The position numbers were made by a program, and so were the translations under genes. A stretch of 64,000 nt of DNA from Pseudoduganella lutea (lineage in GTDB: Bacteria > Pseudomonadota > Gammaproteobacteria > Burkholderiales > Burkholderiaceae_D), in assembly GCF_004209755.1 (NCBI RefSeq), contig NZ_CP035913.1, positions 4,774,001-4,838,000 on the forward strand, given 5' to 3'. Below, one piece after another: positions 18,962-27,123 of the stretch; the first letter of the stretch is position 1; every line of letters begins with the position of its first letter. The notes under the pieces were generated by a model. The model searched no databases. It worked only from the letters and a program-made list of their open reading frames with translations, and was not told the DNA's origin.

Positions 18962-19357
18962 ATGAAAAACATACTAGCTGAAGTGGAAATTTCAAGTGCA
19001 ATGCCGCTCGATGAAACGGCGGAGAAGCTGGGAGAAGTCCTAGGCGGAATAATATTCGAACGGGAAGAAACAGGGCGTTTTGAAGAAGTCCCTGCTTTCG
19101 TTGCAAAGGATGATAAATCTGGTGTGACTTTCGTATTGTTCGGAATACCTGATGGCGAAATTTGTGATGCCTACACTTTAGAGTGCTCTGCCGAAACAAA
19201 TCTATCCATTCAGGGATTCAAGAACATGACATCTGGACTATTGAATCAAATTATTTCTGAGAAGGAGGTTAACTCAAGAGGATATTTTGATTATTCGGAT
19301 GAATTGGCACAGGCCCTGACTGGCAAGGGAATCATGTCTTTGAAATCATCCCCGTAA
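18962..19357 (+). CDS. Putative immunity protein for the upstream toxin
   Basis: A 131-aa acidic protein without signal peptide, starting 12 bp after the toxin stop. Its position, small size, acidic composition and AT-rich codon use are those of cytosolic immunity proteins that neutralise the toxin domain encoded just upstream. No known Imm family is recognised. ATG 18962 follows GAGG; ATG 18953 is also possible. Its coding sequence is clearly AT-richer than the toxin's delivery half, matching the idea that toxin tip and immunity gene arrived together. Confidence 0.65.
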   Translation: MKNILAEVEISSAMPLDETAEKLGEVLGGIIFEREETGRFEEVPAFVAKDDKSGVTFVLFGIPDGEICDAYTLECSAETNLSIQGFKNMTSGLLNQIISEKEVNSRGYFDYSDELAQALTGKGIMSLKSSP

Positions 19358-19375
19358 CCTGTAAGGGCAAATAGT

Positions 19376-19726
19376 GTGGAACAAGTACCGCCCGCATTTA
19401 GAAAGAAAGAAGATGGACCGGCCACGATCGTAGCCCGAGACCCAGTCAACCTTGCTTCAGCATCGTTTGAATGTGATTGACCTTGACCGAAATACATTTG
19501 CTCCTGATGAAGCCGGCGCGGCGGCAGAAATGGAGCACTATCTCGGTGGTATGCTTAAGAGAACTCCGGCCGGTACCAGTGCCGATTACGTAGTTGAATC
19601 GGGAAATTTCGCAGGTATACGAATCGATTTCAAATTGACTCCCGATACGTTTGCACAAGCAGAAAAATCAATACTTATTTTGATAAGACATTTCCTAAGT
19701 TCTCGCAATCATCGCGGATAAACTAG
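19376..19726 (+). pseudogene. Orphan toxin C-terminal module, broken by two frameshifts
   Basis: A GTG frame at 19376 reads VEQVPPAFRKKEDGP and then stops at 19478. The next frame, entered near 19470, continues NVIDLDRNTFAPDEAGAAAE up to TPDTFAQAEK. The original frame resumes after the A-run at 19663-19667 as INTYFDKTFPKFSQSS and stops at 19724. Read across the two shifts, one toxin-like domain of about 115 residues appears. Its start, VEQVPP, repeats the MEEVPP junction of the intact toxin; at DNA level 14 of 17 bases (19376-19392 versus 18359-18375) agree. This is the layout of a displaced 'orphan' C-terminus. GGMLKRTPAGTSADYVV and IRIDFKLTPD resemble CdiA/FhaB C-terminal domains (from memory). 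It lacks any delivery region of its own. Confidence 0.65.
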
Positions 19727-19936
19727 CGACCCCGATGGGTGTTAACATGAGGCCTTTCGATACTGGCTCCTGGGGCTCCAGCATTCGGGCCGTAAAATTT
19801 TCACCGGACTTGACTTCATCGATAGATTTGCGCTTGTGCGTGAAGGGATCATGCCTTGCAAAAAGCACCCGGCGACCCGATGCCCATCCGCGAAGCCAAC
19901 GCAATCCTGCACATCCGCTGAAGGTAAGAGATCGTC

Positions 19937-20230
19937 ATGGACTTGATGATTATTAGAGATATCATGTGGTGCAACGGAAAAAACCTTGTCGGCACAGGCC
20001 CCTTACTTTTGGTCGATGTCGTTCGCCAAAGCGATGTCCAGTGGCTCTTGGGAATGAACGTTAGCATATCCGGCAAAAATGGACGGCAATCAGATGTTTT
20101 TGTAGCTGGTGTATCGGTTAGACAAACAATGAGCGGTGTGATAGAGATGAGCCTAGGACTTGAGAGCCCGGCTGGCGAATTGGATATATTGCTCGACAGC
20201 GTCGTGACCATAGACGGGCGATACCTTTGA
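19937..20230 (+). CDS. Small immunity-like protein
   Basis: A 97-aa cytosolic protein with no recognised family, predicted mostly beta (VSISGKNGRQSDVFVAGVSVRQ). AAGG lies upstream of ATG 19937. It follows the orphan toxin module by about 210 bp of sequence in which I see no gene, so it may be the former immunity partner of that module. It shares the AT-rich character of its neighbours. Confidence 0.5.
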   Translation: MDLMIIRDIMWCNGKNLVGTGPLLLVDVVRQSDVQWLLGMNVSISGKNGRQSDVFVAGVSVRQTMSGVIEMSLGLESPAGELDILLDSVVTIDGRYL

Positions 20231-20333
20231 GGGAGTAGTAAAAGGGCATTGCAGATTACCGGGTTAACCTCCCCCGGCAGTGGCTACGCTGATATCAGGT
20301 TCACGGTATCATTGGCAAGTAAGTGGAGCTGAA

Positions 20334-20476
20334 ATGGAATTCATGAAAACTGGGTTGTAGGTTACTTTGGCTTGCCTAGCAGGTAGTACATGGACTCCCC
20401 TGAAGGCTGATGTTCAGAAAGCGAAACTAGTTCAAGGGTGCAGCGTAGCCAAGTCGTTTTTGTCAACAGCGGATGT
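20334..20476 (+). pseudogene. Disrupted 5' end (signal peptide) of the gene at 20477
   Basis: ATG 20334 and ATG 20343 open MEFMKTGL, then TAG at 20358-20360. The same frame reads on as VTLACLAGSTWTPLKADVQKAKL and so on to TGA 20478. The stretch looks like a signal peptide plus the start of a mature secreted protein, and it runs straight into the downstream gene in another frame. One nonsense and one frameshift change would therefore join it to 20477-20899. Confidence 0.45.
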
Positions 20477-20899
20477 ATGATGGAGGTGCATGTGGAAAAG
20501 AAAGAATCCGGTCATGATTTTGACAATGCACTTCAATTGTTCTTGGATAGTTTTCTTGATGCTCACCCAGAGAGTACATGGCCAAGTTGGTTCAGGAAGT
20601 GTACGACGTATGGCGGGCATCGGGCAACCGGTCACTTTTCGACATTTTCCTTCACTGCTATCCCGATTTCAGCCCTTGGGCCAGGAGAATTATGTGAGGA
20701 GACTGAAGATGGTGGATATGTCCTCGCGCGAACGGCCATGGAAACCAGAGTGAAACGGTACGTTATCTCAAATGCACCTAGTGACGTTATAACCATTTTC
20801 GAAGCAAGTATTGATGTCGCTATGAAAAGAGTTTTTATCGTGCTTGATCGGAAGTTGAGCACTATCGATGGAGCCGGTCTGCTGCCTCTGCAGCGATAG
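20477..20899 (+). CDS. Hypothetical protein, possible immunity protein; 5' end probably damaged
   Basis: The clear part is 140 aa (MMEVHVEKKESGHDFDNAL to GAGLLPLQR) with a mixed alpha/beta pattern and two Cys. No family recognised. A GTG at 20438 extends the same frame by 13 codons. The preceding sequence in another frame encodes a signal-peptide-like stretch, so the original product may have been periplasmic. Located among other small orphan genes downstream of the toxin. Expression from ATG 20477 without export is uncertain. Confidence 0.45.
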   Translation: MMEVHVEKKESGHDFDNALQLFLDSFLDAHPESTWPSWFRKCTTYGGHRATGHFSTFSFTAIPISALGPGELCEETEDGGYVLARTAMETRVKRYVISNAPSDVITIFEASIDVAMKRVFIVLDRKLSTIDGAGLLPLQR

Positions 20900-21077
20900 G
20901 CACATTTGTGAGGTGCTGCTGCTTTGACCGCCTGCCGTATGTCACTCAAACGCCGGTTGCAGAAAACATTGGAATGCCCATGCAATCCCTCTTCAATATT
21001 GGCTGTTCCCAGCTACTAGTTGAGATCGCCGTTTCTCGATAAGGGCGAGCCTATATAAATCGACGAAAGAAGCCTCG

Positions 21078-21533
21078 ATGAAAATTTATGTTTCAGGAAG
21101 TGAAGCTGAATCAGGGTTGATCACTTTTTCGGAAACTGATTTCGGAAGGAAAAAACAACAGGGGGGCGAGAGATTTACGGTGACAGCCTCAGTTGAAGAT
21201 TTTACATGTCGATTTGAACCGCTATACGCGAGATGCATCGCGGAATTGATTCGTGATGATGAGATCACCGGAGAATTTCACCCGCCTTTTTCAGGGGCTG
21301 CGCGATACCCTGAGCTCGATGAATTCTTGGGCATGGCTCAGCATCAGCGCATGGAAATGATTGATACATATTTTGTATTTGATATTCTTCGGCTTTATAT
21401 TGGTGAGGATTTGTCGGATGCGGATGTCAAGTGGAGTGTCAGCAGTCTCGATTCTTTGAGCCTGGAAGACGGGATTTTATCTCTCAGCGGACGACTCGTG
21501 AAGAAAACGCAAAGCCATGAATATCCGGAGTGA
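21078..21533 (+). CDS. Small immunity-like protein
   Basis: A 151-aa acidic cytosolic protein (for example IGEDLSDADVKWSVSSLDSLSLEDG) of unknown family, last gene of the AT-rich island. GAAAGAAG precedes ATG 21078. Its size, acidity and place in a row of unrelated small genes behind a polymorphic toxin suggest a spare immunity gene, without direct proof. Confidence 0.5.
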   Translation: MKIYVSGSEAESGLITFSETDFGRKKQQGGERFTVTASVEDFTCRFEPLYARCIAELIRDDEITGEFHPPFSGAARYPELDEFLGMAQHQRMEMIDTYFVFDILRLYIGEDLSDADVKWSVSSLDSLSLEDGILSLSGRLVKKTQSHEYPE

Positions 21534-21590
21534 TGCTGGTCTTACAGGGCAACCTCCGCGATGAATGGGCCGGCATGAGCCGGCCCGGGA

Positions 21591-21878
21591 TCAACTTTGC
21601 TGCGTATCCGTACTCGTGCCGAGACCCTTGGCCAGCACGTCCGCCACGGTGGCATTCAAGTCCTGCCCCGTCTCGGCGGACAACGCCTGCAGCTGCTTCA
21701 CCAGCTCGCTGTTAAGCTTGACCGCGAACGGCACCAGCCCGAGCGCCTGATCCCGCTTGCGCTGCTCGCGCTTGTCGACGGCGGGTGCGGCGGCATTGCC
21801 GAAACCGGCGCCGGCCGGGCCCGCTATCTTGCCCATCAGTTTCTTGGCATCGGCTTTCGCCAGGGCGGTTTTTTTCAT
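21591..21878 (-). CDS. Small conserved protein with ribbon-helix-helix-like C-terminus
   Basis: 95 aa: an Ala/Lys-rich N-terminus, a charged KREQRKRDQ stretch, then VPFAVKLNSELVKQLQALSAETGQDLNATVADVLAKGL. The latter has the beta strand-helix-helix spacing of ribbon-helix-helix DNA-binding proteins, so a small regulator or antitoxin-like role is possible. AAGGA sits seven bases before ATG 21878. It follows the PepSY gene by 16 bp and is probably the last gene of that operon. Confidence 0.6.
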   Translation of the reverse strand: MKKTALAKADAKKLMGKIAGPAGAGFGNAAAPAVDKREQRKRDQALGLVPFAVKLNSELVKQLQALSAETGQDLNATVADVLAKGLGTSTDTQQS

Positions 21879-21894
21879 CTTGTGATCCTTATCG

Positions 21895-23397
21895 TTATCG
21901 TTCTGCAGAGGGCTGCATTCTACGCGCTGGCCGCAGCCGGCGGCACGCGATGATCGTGGCGGTCACGGTGAGCGCCAATCCGCCTGCGCTGAGCAGGATG
22001 AGCACTGCAATGCGCAGCCAGTTCACGGCCAGCAGCGCCGGCAGGTCCCAGCTGTGCAGCAGGTTGAACAGCCAGCGGCCCGTGCGCTGCGACCGGTCGG
22101 TGCACAGCCCGAGCTGACCGGTGCGCAGGTCCACATGCACCCAGGTCGCCGACGGATCGGCGAACACCACGCGCAGCGCCGGCAGGCGCCGTTCGTCGGC
22201 GCCATACATCGAGGCGGCGTCGCGGGCGTAATACCACGCGTCGTAGCTGGCCAGCCGCTCGAATGACGCCACCGGATACGGCAGCACCCTGGCCGCGGCG
22301 CGGCGCAGCTTCTCCTCTGGCCAGGTGTCGGCCACCGTGAAGCTTGCACCGGCCGCGCGAACGATGCGTGTGTCGTTCGCGCCATCGCGCGCCAGGATGA
22401 ACGGCTCCCCATCGAACACGCGCCATTCCAGCTCACGGGCCGCGAAGCCTTCGCGTGCAAGCAACACCAGTGCATCGGCAACCCGCAGCGGCAGGCGCAA
22501 AACCGCCGGCGTGCCGCCCTGCATCGCCGCGACCTCGGGCTTCACGCCCTTCGCATCGAAGATGCCGGCCGGGTTCATCGACATCAACCCGCTGAACACC
22601 CACGTGCACAGGATGGCGCCGAAGGCGAGGCCCAGCATGTGGTGCCAGCGCATGGCCGCGTCGCGATACGGCGTGCGCGCGCCGCTCTTGTAGCGGCCAT
22701 TGAAACGCCAGCGCCAGATGCCGTTGACGATGCCGGTGACCGACGTGAACACGCCGACGGTGGAGAGGGCGATCAGCGTCCAGGTCCACACGGGATCCGT
22801 CGGCTGGTTCTTCAGCATGTACAGCCAGTGCAGCCATGCGCCGGCGAAGTTCCACCAGCGTTCCGCGCGCGGGGCATCGAGCACCACCTGGCCCGTGGTG
22901 GACGACACGTAGACGCGTGTCGAAGCCGCGTCGCCCAGTTCCACGACGTGCAGCGGCCGGTGCGGGTTCAGCCCGCGCGCGTGCGTCCAGCGGTCTTCGT
23001 ACACGGAGCCTTCGTACCGCGCAGGCGCGCCAGCCGCGAAGGCGCTGGCGGCATGCACCGCCTGCGCCGGATCGACGGCGGCGTGTTCCCGGCCAGTCAT
23101 GGCATCGACCGCGGTCCGGGCCCCGGTGGCGCTCTGCAGCACGTAGTACGGCGTACCACCGATCGATGTCAGCGCCAGCGCTTCCACGGCGCCCATGCGG
23201 CTGTTCTCGATCGCCAGTCCGGGATCGATGCAGCAGCCCGGCCGCGCCAGCGCGGGCAGGGGGGGCAGGCGCTCGGCCGGCGTCAGCTTCGGGTAGCCGA
23301 CGAACAGCATCACCATGCCGCTGGCGAACCACAGCGCCATCAGCACGCACATGCCGATGCCTGTCCAGCGGTGGATCAGGTAGATGGCGCGTTTCAT
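21895..23397 (-). CDS. PepSY domain membrane protein of a siderophore/metal uptake operon
   Basis: A 500-aa inner-membrane protein with four main hydrophobic segments, starting IYLIHRWTGIGMCVLMALW with the conserved H-R-W-T-G. Related PepSY-associated membrane proteins are ferric-siderophore reductase candidates, with membrane His residues (HRW, WLHWLYML, MRWHHMLGL, LLHSWDLP) able to bind haem. It lies 22 bp after the TonB receptor gene on the same strand, which is the common pairing. Likely role: reduce or process the imported ferric siderophore at the inner membrane (inference). Confidence 0.85.
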   Translation of the reverse strand: MKRAIYLIHRWTGIGMCVLMALWFASGMVMLFVGYPKLTPAERLPPLPALARPGCCIDPGLAIENSRMGAVEALALTSIGGTPYYVLQSATGARTAVDAMTGREHAAVDPAQAVHAASAFAAGAPARYEGSVYEDRWTHARGLNPHRPLHVVELGDAASTRVYVSSTTGQVVLDAPRAERWWNFAGAWLHWLYMLKNQPTDPVWTWTLIALSTVGVFTSVTGIVNGIWRWRFNGRYKSGARTPYRDAAMRWHHMLGLAFGAILCTWVFSGLMSMNPAGIFDAKGVKPEVAAMQGGTPAVLRLPLRVADALVLLAREGFAARELEWRVFDGEPFILARDGANDTRIVRAAGASFTVADTWPEEKLRRAAARVLPYPVASFERLASYDAWYYARDAASMYGADERRLPALRVVFADPSATWVHVDLRTGQLGLCTDRSQRTGRWLFNLLHSWDLPALLAVNWLRIAVLILLSAGGLALTVTATIIACRRLRPARRMQPSAER

Positions 23398-23419
23398 GCG
23401 ACGTTACCGTTCACGCCGC

Positions 23420-25435
23420 TTAGAACCGGTGATCCACGATCAGGTCAACCTTGCGGTCCGGCCCGTAGAACCACTGCTGCGGCATGTAGTAGGCCGTCGT
23501 GAAGTAGCGCTTGTCGAACACGTTCGCAGCACGCAGCGTCACGCGCGTGCGCGACGTTGCCTTCCAGCGCAGCGACAGGTCGGTGACCGTGTAGGCCGGC
23601 ATCGTGAGCGTGTTGGCGTTGTCGGCATGGCGCTTGCCCACGTGGCGCAGGCCGGCGCTGGCCGTCCAGGCGGGCAGGAGGTCCCAGGCCAGCCACACAT
23701 TGGCCAGGCGCCGCGGCACGTCGGGCGGCGTGTTGCCGGCGCGGGAAACCGCCTTGCCACCCACCGATTCGCTGAAATCCTCGAAGCGGGCGCGCAGCAG
23801 CGAGGCATTCGCTTCGATCCGCCAGCCCGGCGCCAGCGCCGCCGCCACCGTCGCCTCGATGCCGCGCGACGAGCGCTCGCCCACCTGCAGGCTTTGCGCC
23901 GGGTTGGCCGGGTCGCGCGTGAGCAGGTTGTTCTTGGTGATGTCGTAGAGGGCGAGGGTCCATTCGCCGCCGCTCGCGAACGCATGTTTCACGCCGACTT
24001 CGAGTTGTCGGCCGCTGGCGTTGTCGAACCTGCTGTTGCTGGTCGAGAGGAATAGCAGCGCGCCGATCGGATCGGCCGCCTTCGCATATTGGCCATAGAA
24101 CGCCAGCGCCGGCGTGGCCTGGTACACGGTGCCGAGGCGCCAGCCGAAGTTGGTGAACGTGCGGTCGTAGGCCTGCCACTGCGCCACCAGGTCGTCGCGG
24201 CGCAGCGCCGCGTGGTCATAGCGCAGGCCCGCCAGTACCGACCACTTCTGTGTCAATTGCAGCTTATCCTCGGCGAACAGCGCATATTGCTTTGCCTTGG
24301 TGCGGTAGCGCGGGATCGTGGGCATGGGACTGCTGAAATAGCCGGGAACGGGATCGACCAAATCCACGGAAGGCGCGCTGCCGACATACGTGTTGTTCGT
24401 GTGCGTGAACGTCGACGCGTTGATGTCGAAGCCGGCCGACACCTGGTTGTCCATGCCGAGCAGCCTGCCCTTGATGGCCATGGACGTGGTGTTTCCCGTC
24501 TGCGACTGGTCGTGGTAAATCTCCGTGGCATCGGCGCGGTCGAGCAGGCCGGTCGCCGCGTTGTAGTAATAGCCTTCCACGTCGCGCCAGTGGCGGTCGC
24601 TGCCAATGCGGTAGAAGCGGCTGCGCACGGTCGTGGCGTCGTTCGGCTGCCAGTGCACCAGCACGTCGGTCCAGCGGTCGTCGAACTGCATCACGCTGTC
24701 GGCCACGTTGTAGTTCTTCTTCGCCAGCGCGGGCACCGGCTGGCCATCGACGAGCGGCGTGCCGAAGTAGCGCATGGGTTCCTGCCTGCCACGTGCGGTA
24801 CTAACGCGGATGTTCAGTTCCGGCGACACGTCGAACCGCAGCGCGGCGGAGATGGCGCGGTTGCTGTGTTCGCCCATGTCCACCCAGCCGTCGGCGCGCT
24901 CCATGCTGGCGTCGATCCGGTACGACCAGCGTTCGTCGATGGCGCCGCCGCTGCCGAAGGCCGCGCGGCGGCTGTGTTCATTGCCGATGCCCAGCTGCAG
25001 CTCGTGTTCCGGTGCGCCGCGGGTCGGCTGCTTCGGCACCACGTTGATCGCGCCGCCGATCGCGCCATCGCCATGGATGACGGAGGCCGGGCCACGCAGC
25101 ACCTCGATGCGCTCGACCGACCAGGTGTCGAACGGGAATGTCAGTCCGGCGCCGCCATACTGGCGCATGCCATCGTACAACCGCATGACGGATGTTGTGT
25201 CCGTGAAGCCGCGCGCCGCCACGGACGAATTGCCGTTGCCGGGGTGCGGCATGGCGCTGACGCCGGGCGCGCGGGTGATGGCGTCGAGCAGGTTGACGTC
25301 GCCCCGTTCTTCGAGCTGGCGGCGCGTGATGATGTCGATGCTGGCCGGCGTGTCGAAGCGGCTCAGGCCGAGGTTCGAGCCGGCGGACGCCTGCGCGTCC
25401 AGGCCCCCGTTGTCGGCGCGTGCGGTAACGAGCAC
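23420..25435 (-). CDS. TonB-dependent siderophore receptor (start region out of frame)
   Basis: An outer-membrane receptor of about 670 residues in the open frame. The plug domain is visible (TPASIDIITRRQLEERGDVNLLDAI, then IEVLRGPASVIHGDGAIGGAINVVPKQP), followed by a 22-strand barrel ending in KVDLIVDHRF with the required terminal Phe. It belongs to the FhuA/FpvA-like siderophore class. The frame has no ATG; only GTG 25435 is available, which would skip the signal peptide. A signal peptide exists upstream in another frame (see 25436-25566). Operon order DUF2946, receptor, PepSY protein suggests iron or copper-linked uptake. Confidence 0.85.
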   Translation of the reverse strand: MLVTARADNGGLDAQASAGSNLGLSRFDTPASIDIITRRQLEERGDVNLLDAITRAPGVSAMPHPGNGNSSVAARGFTDTTSVMRLYDGMRQYGGAGLTFPFDTWSVERIEVLRGPASVIHGDGAIGGAINVVPKQPTRGAPEHELQLGIGNEHSRRAAFGSGGAIDERWSYRIDASMERADGWVDMGEHSNRAISAALRFDVSPELNIRVSTARGRQEPMRYFGTPLVDGQPVPALAKKNYNVADSVMQFDDRWTDVLVHWQPNDATTVRSRFYRIGSDRHWRDVEGYYYNAATGLLDRADATEIYHDQSQTGNTTSMAIKGRLLGMDNQVSAGFDINASTFTHTNNTYVGSAPSVDLVDPVPGYFSSPMPTIPRYRTKAKQYALFAEDKLQLTQKWSVLAGLRYDHAALRRDDLVAQWQAYDRTFTNFGWRLGTVYQATPALAFYGQYAKAADPIGALLFLSTSNSRFDNASGRQLEVGVKHAFASGGEWTLALYDITKNNLLTRDPANPAQSLQVGERSSRGIEATVAAALAPGWRIEANASLLRARFEDFSESVGGKAVSRAGNTPPDVPRRLANVWLAWDLLPAWTASAGLRHVGKRHADNANTLTMPAYTVTDLSLRWKATSRTRVTLRAANVFDKRYFTTAYYMPQQWFYGPDRKVDLIVDHRF

Positions 25436-25566
25436 GGTGGGCAGCGTAGCGTCCTGCGCGGTGGCGGCGCCGGGCAGGGCGATGATCGCCAGCAGGCAAC
25501 AAGGGATCGTGTGATACGGGAAAAGACGGGGCGCGCCGGCACCGGCGCGATGGTTGCGAAGTTCAT
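25436..25566 (-). other. Displaced signal peptide of the TonB receptor (probable frameshift)
   Basis: On the minus strand ATG 25566 opens MNFATIAPVPARPVF, continuing to SLVACW. The hydrophobic core and cleavage site (CCLLAIIALPGAATAQDATL) are in the receptor frame, shifted by one base, which has no start codon. The switch point is near 25505-25516 at a TTGCCTGCTGG sequence. A small indel there would restore one continuous 713-residue or so receptor precursor. Confidence 0.6.
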
Positions 25567-25647
25567 GTGGGTTTTGCTGTCAATGACCGGTTGCCGCAAG
25601 TGGCGGCAGGACTCGGCGGCCATGGGCCGCCGCAGGCGTTGGATCGA

Positions 25648-26052
25648 TCAGGCCAGCAGGGGTGGGCCGCGCGGCTGGGCGGCGGCCCAGGTGAACAGCG
25701 GAGTAGGGGAGTGGTAGAACAGTGGCGGTCGCGGCGCGGCGATCTCGCCCGGTGCAACGGCAAGCACCGTGCCGGGCAATGCCGGCGTGTCGGCCTGGAG
25801 CCGGCACCAGGCGCAGTCATCCATGTGACCCATGCGCTTGTCGTCCGGCTCGACCATGCCCGCGGCAGCCATGGCGGCATCGCTCATGGCCGCATAATTC
25901 ATGCCGCTGGGCGCGCAGATCTCGGCCATCATGATGTTCCCGGCCCGGTCGCTCGCCAGTGCGCGCGAGACCGATGGCATCAATGCGGCTGCCAGGACGG
26001 CGATGAAAGCCAGCCAGGTGAAGCATGCGCGCCATTGTCGGGTCTTGAACAT
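25648..26052 (-). CDS. DUF2946 family protein
   Basis: A 134-aa protein with one N-terminal hydrophobic segment (WLAFIAVLAAALMP) and the DUF2946 hallmark HMDDCAWCRLQ, a possible metal-binding CxxC with nearby His. Met-rich stretches (AAMSDAAMAAAGM, KRMGHM) hint at copper. DUF2946 genes usually sit beside TonB receptors, as here: the receptor follows on the same strand. Function inferred only by context. Confidence 0.75.
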   Translation of the reverse strand: MFKTRQWRACFTWLAFIAVLAAALMPSVSRALASDRAGNIMMAEICAPSGMNYAAMSDAAMAAAGMVEPDDKRMGHMDDCAWCRLQADTPALPGTVLAVAPGEIAAPRPPLFYHSPTPLFTWAAAQPRGPPLLA

Positions 26053-26174
26053 GCGGGCATTCTAGCAGCGCGGCGGGATCGTCGCGCGGCAGTCGTGCAG
26101 GCGCGTGCTCAGGCCTCGTGCGACTGCCGGCCCATCGCCAGCGCCACGGCGACGCCCAGCGCGCACGGATACGC

Positions 26175-26585
26175 TCACCTGTTCTCTTCTCCTGTCATGG
26201 GACGTTGTGCCGCGGCGGCCTGTTCATCGTGCTTCAATTCATCCCACTTGCTGCTCGTGACGTAATCGACGATCTGCGCGACGGTAGGCTCCGGCAAGGC
26301 ATGAAAGCGTGCGCCGTGGCGGTACCTGCCGCCTTCGGTCACCCGGCTGTACACGACCTCGACGGGCGACACATGTTCCACGGCGCAGCCTGGGAAACAG
26401 AAATGCAGCGTGTACGCCTGGCCGGCCTGCAGCGCGGCCCCGGTGACGAAGCCGACACCCATCCGCGCGATATCGACGATCTGCACCGGCAGGTGCGCGG
26501 TGCCCGCGCCGGCGGTGAGGAATGCGTCGACCTTGAGCAGCCTGCGAACATGGGCGCGCCTTGATTCATTGAGGTCGGTGGACAT
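26175..26585 (-). CDS. PilZ domain protein (c-di-GMP binding candidate)
   Basis: 136 aa. The N-terminal RRAHVRR fits the RxxxR half of the c-di-GMP site. The second half, usually [DN]xSxxG, reads DIARMG, with Ala in place of Ser, so ligand binding may be weaker or lost. The rest forms the PilZ barrel (YTLHFCFPG, VSPVEVVYSRV, HGARFHAL). The start ATG 26585 was chosen because the barrel motifs follow at the right distance; the frame remains open upstream with no similarity. Stand-alone PilZ proteins relay second-messenger level to motility or export systems. Confidence 0.75.
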   Translation of the reverse strand: MSTDLNESRRAHVRRLLKVDAFLTAGAGTAHLPVQIVDIARMGVGFVTGAALQAGQAYTLHFCFPGCAVEHVSPVEVVYSRVTEGGRYRHGARFHALPEPTVAQIVDYVTSSKWDELKHDEQAAAAQRPMTGEENR

Positions 26586-26778
26586 ACGGTCTCGGGGTGT
26601 TGGTGAATGCTTGCCAACTGGCACGATCGATTGTGCCAGAATTCGTCGCCCGGCACGGTCGAACGCGTGATGGCGAATTTTCGGCGCACGGCAGATGATG
26701 CTTGCTTTTTGTATGATGCTTGCTCTTTCACACCGTTCGGCTAAAGTGCTCGCATCCCCCTTGACAGGAGTGTGACCG

Positions 26779-27123
26779 ATGAAACGTGTTCTCGCTGTCC
26801 TCCTCACCCTTGGTGCCGCCGCCACCGCCTTTGCCCATCACGGCTGGAGCGAATACAACGCCGACAAGCCGCTGACCCTGACGGGCACGATCACCGAAAG
26901 CGGCTATTCGCAGCCGCATGGCCACGTATCGCTGAAAACGGCCGACAAGACGTGGCATGTGGTGCTGGCGCCACCGTCGCGAATGGAAAGCCGTGGCTTG
27001 CCGAAGGAAGCGCTCGCATCGGGTGGCCAGGTGACGGTGCTGGGCTACCCGCACCGCAGCAAGGCCGATGAACTGCGGGCCGAGCGCATCACGGTCAAGG
27101 ACAAGACGACCGAACTGCGCTGA
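26779..27123 (+). CDS. DUF6152 family secreted protein
   Basis: 114 aa with a signal peptide (VLAVLLTLGAAATAFA) and a mature start AHHGWSEYNADKPLTLTGTI, the hallmark of DUF6152: a conserved HHGW and a small OB-like beta domain. Exported to the periplasm; molecular role unknown. The downstream DUF6644 membrane protein overlaps by 1 bp (TGATG), so the pair is translationally coupled and probably acts together. Confidence 0.75.
   Translation: MKRVLAVLLTLGAAATAFAHHGWSEYNADKPLTLTGTITESGYSQPHGHVSLKTADKTWHVVLAPPSRMESRGLPKEALASGGQVTVLGYPHRSKADELRAERITVKDKTTELR

Noticed and set aside
19695..19904. Minus-strand 69-residue frame behind the orphan toxin module
   Set aside because: No ribosome site, no recognisable family, and the plus-strand frame there is equally weak.
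20900..21077. Short plus-strand frame ending SLFNIGCSQLLVEIAVSR
   Set aside because: No start or domain; could be another decayed toxin tip but the evidence is too thin.
14629..21590. Direct repeat of the tRNA-Pro 3' end as an attachment site
   Set aside because: I looked for the GGTTCGAATCC block in the island and at its far border and did not find one.
26053..26174. Possible remnant reading ALGVAVALAMGRQSHEA on the minus strand
   Set aside because: Only ~20 codons between stops; too short to support a gene or a named remnant.
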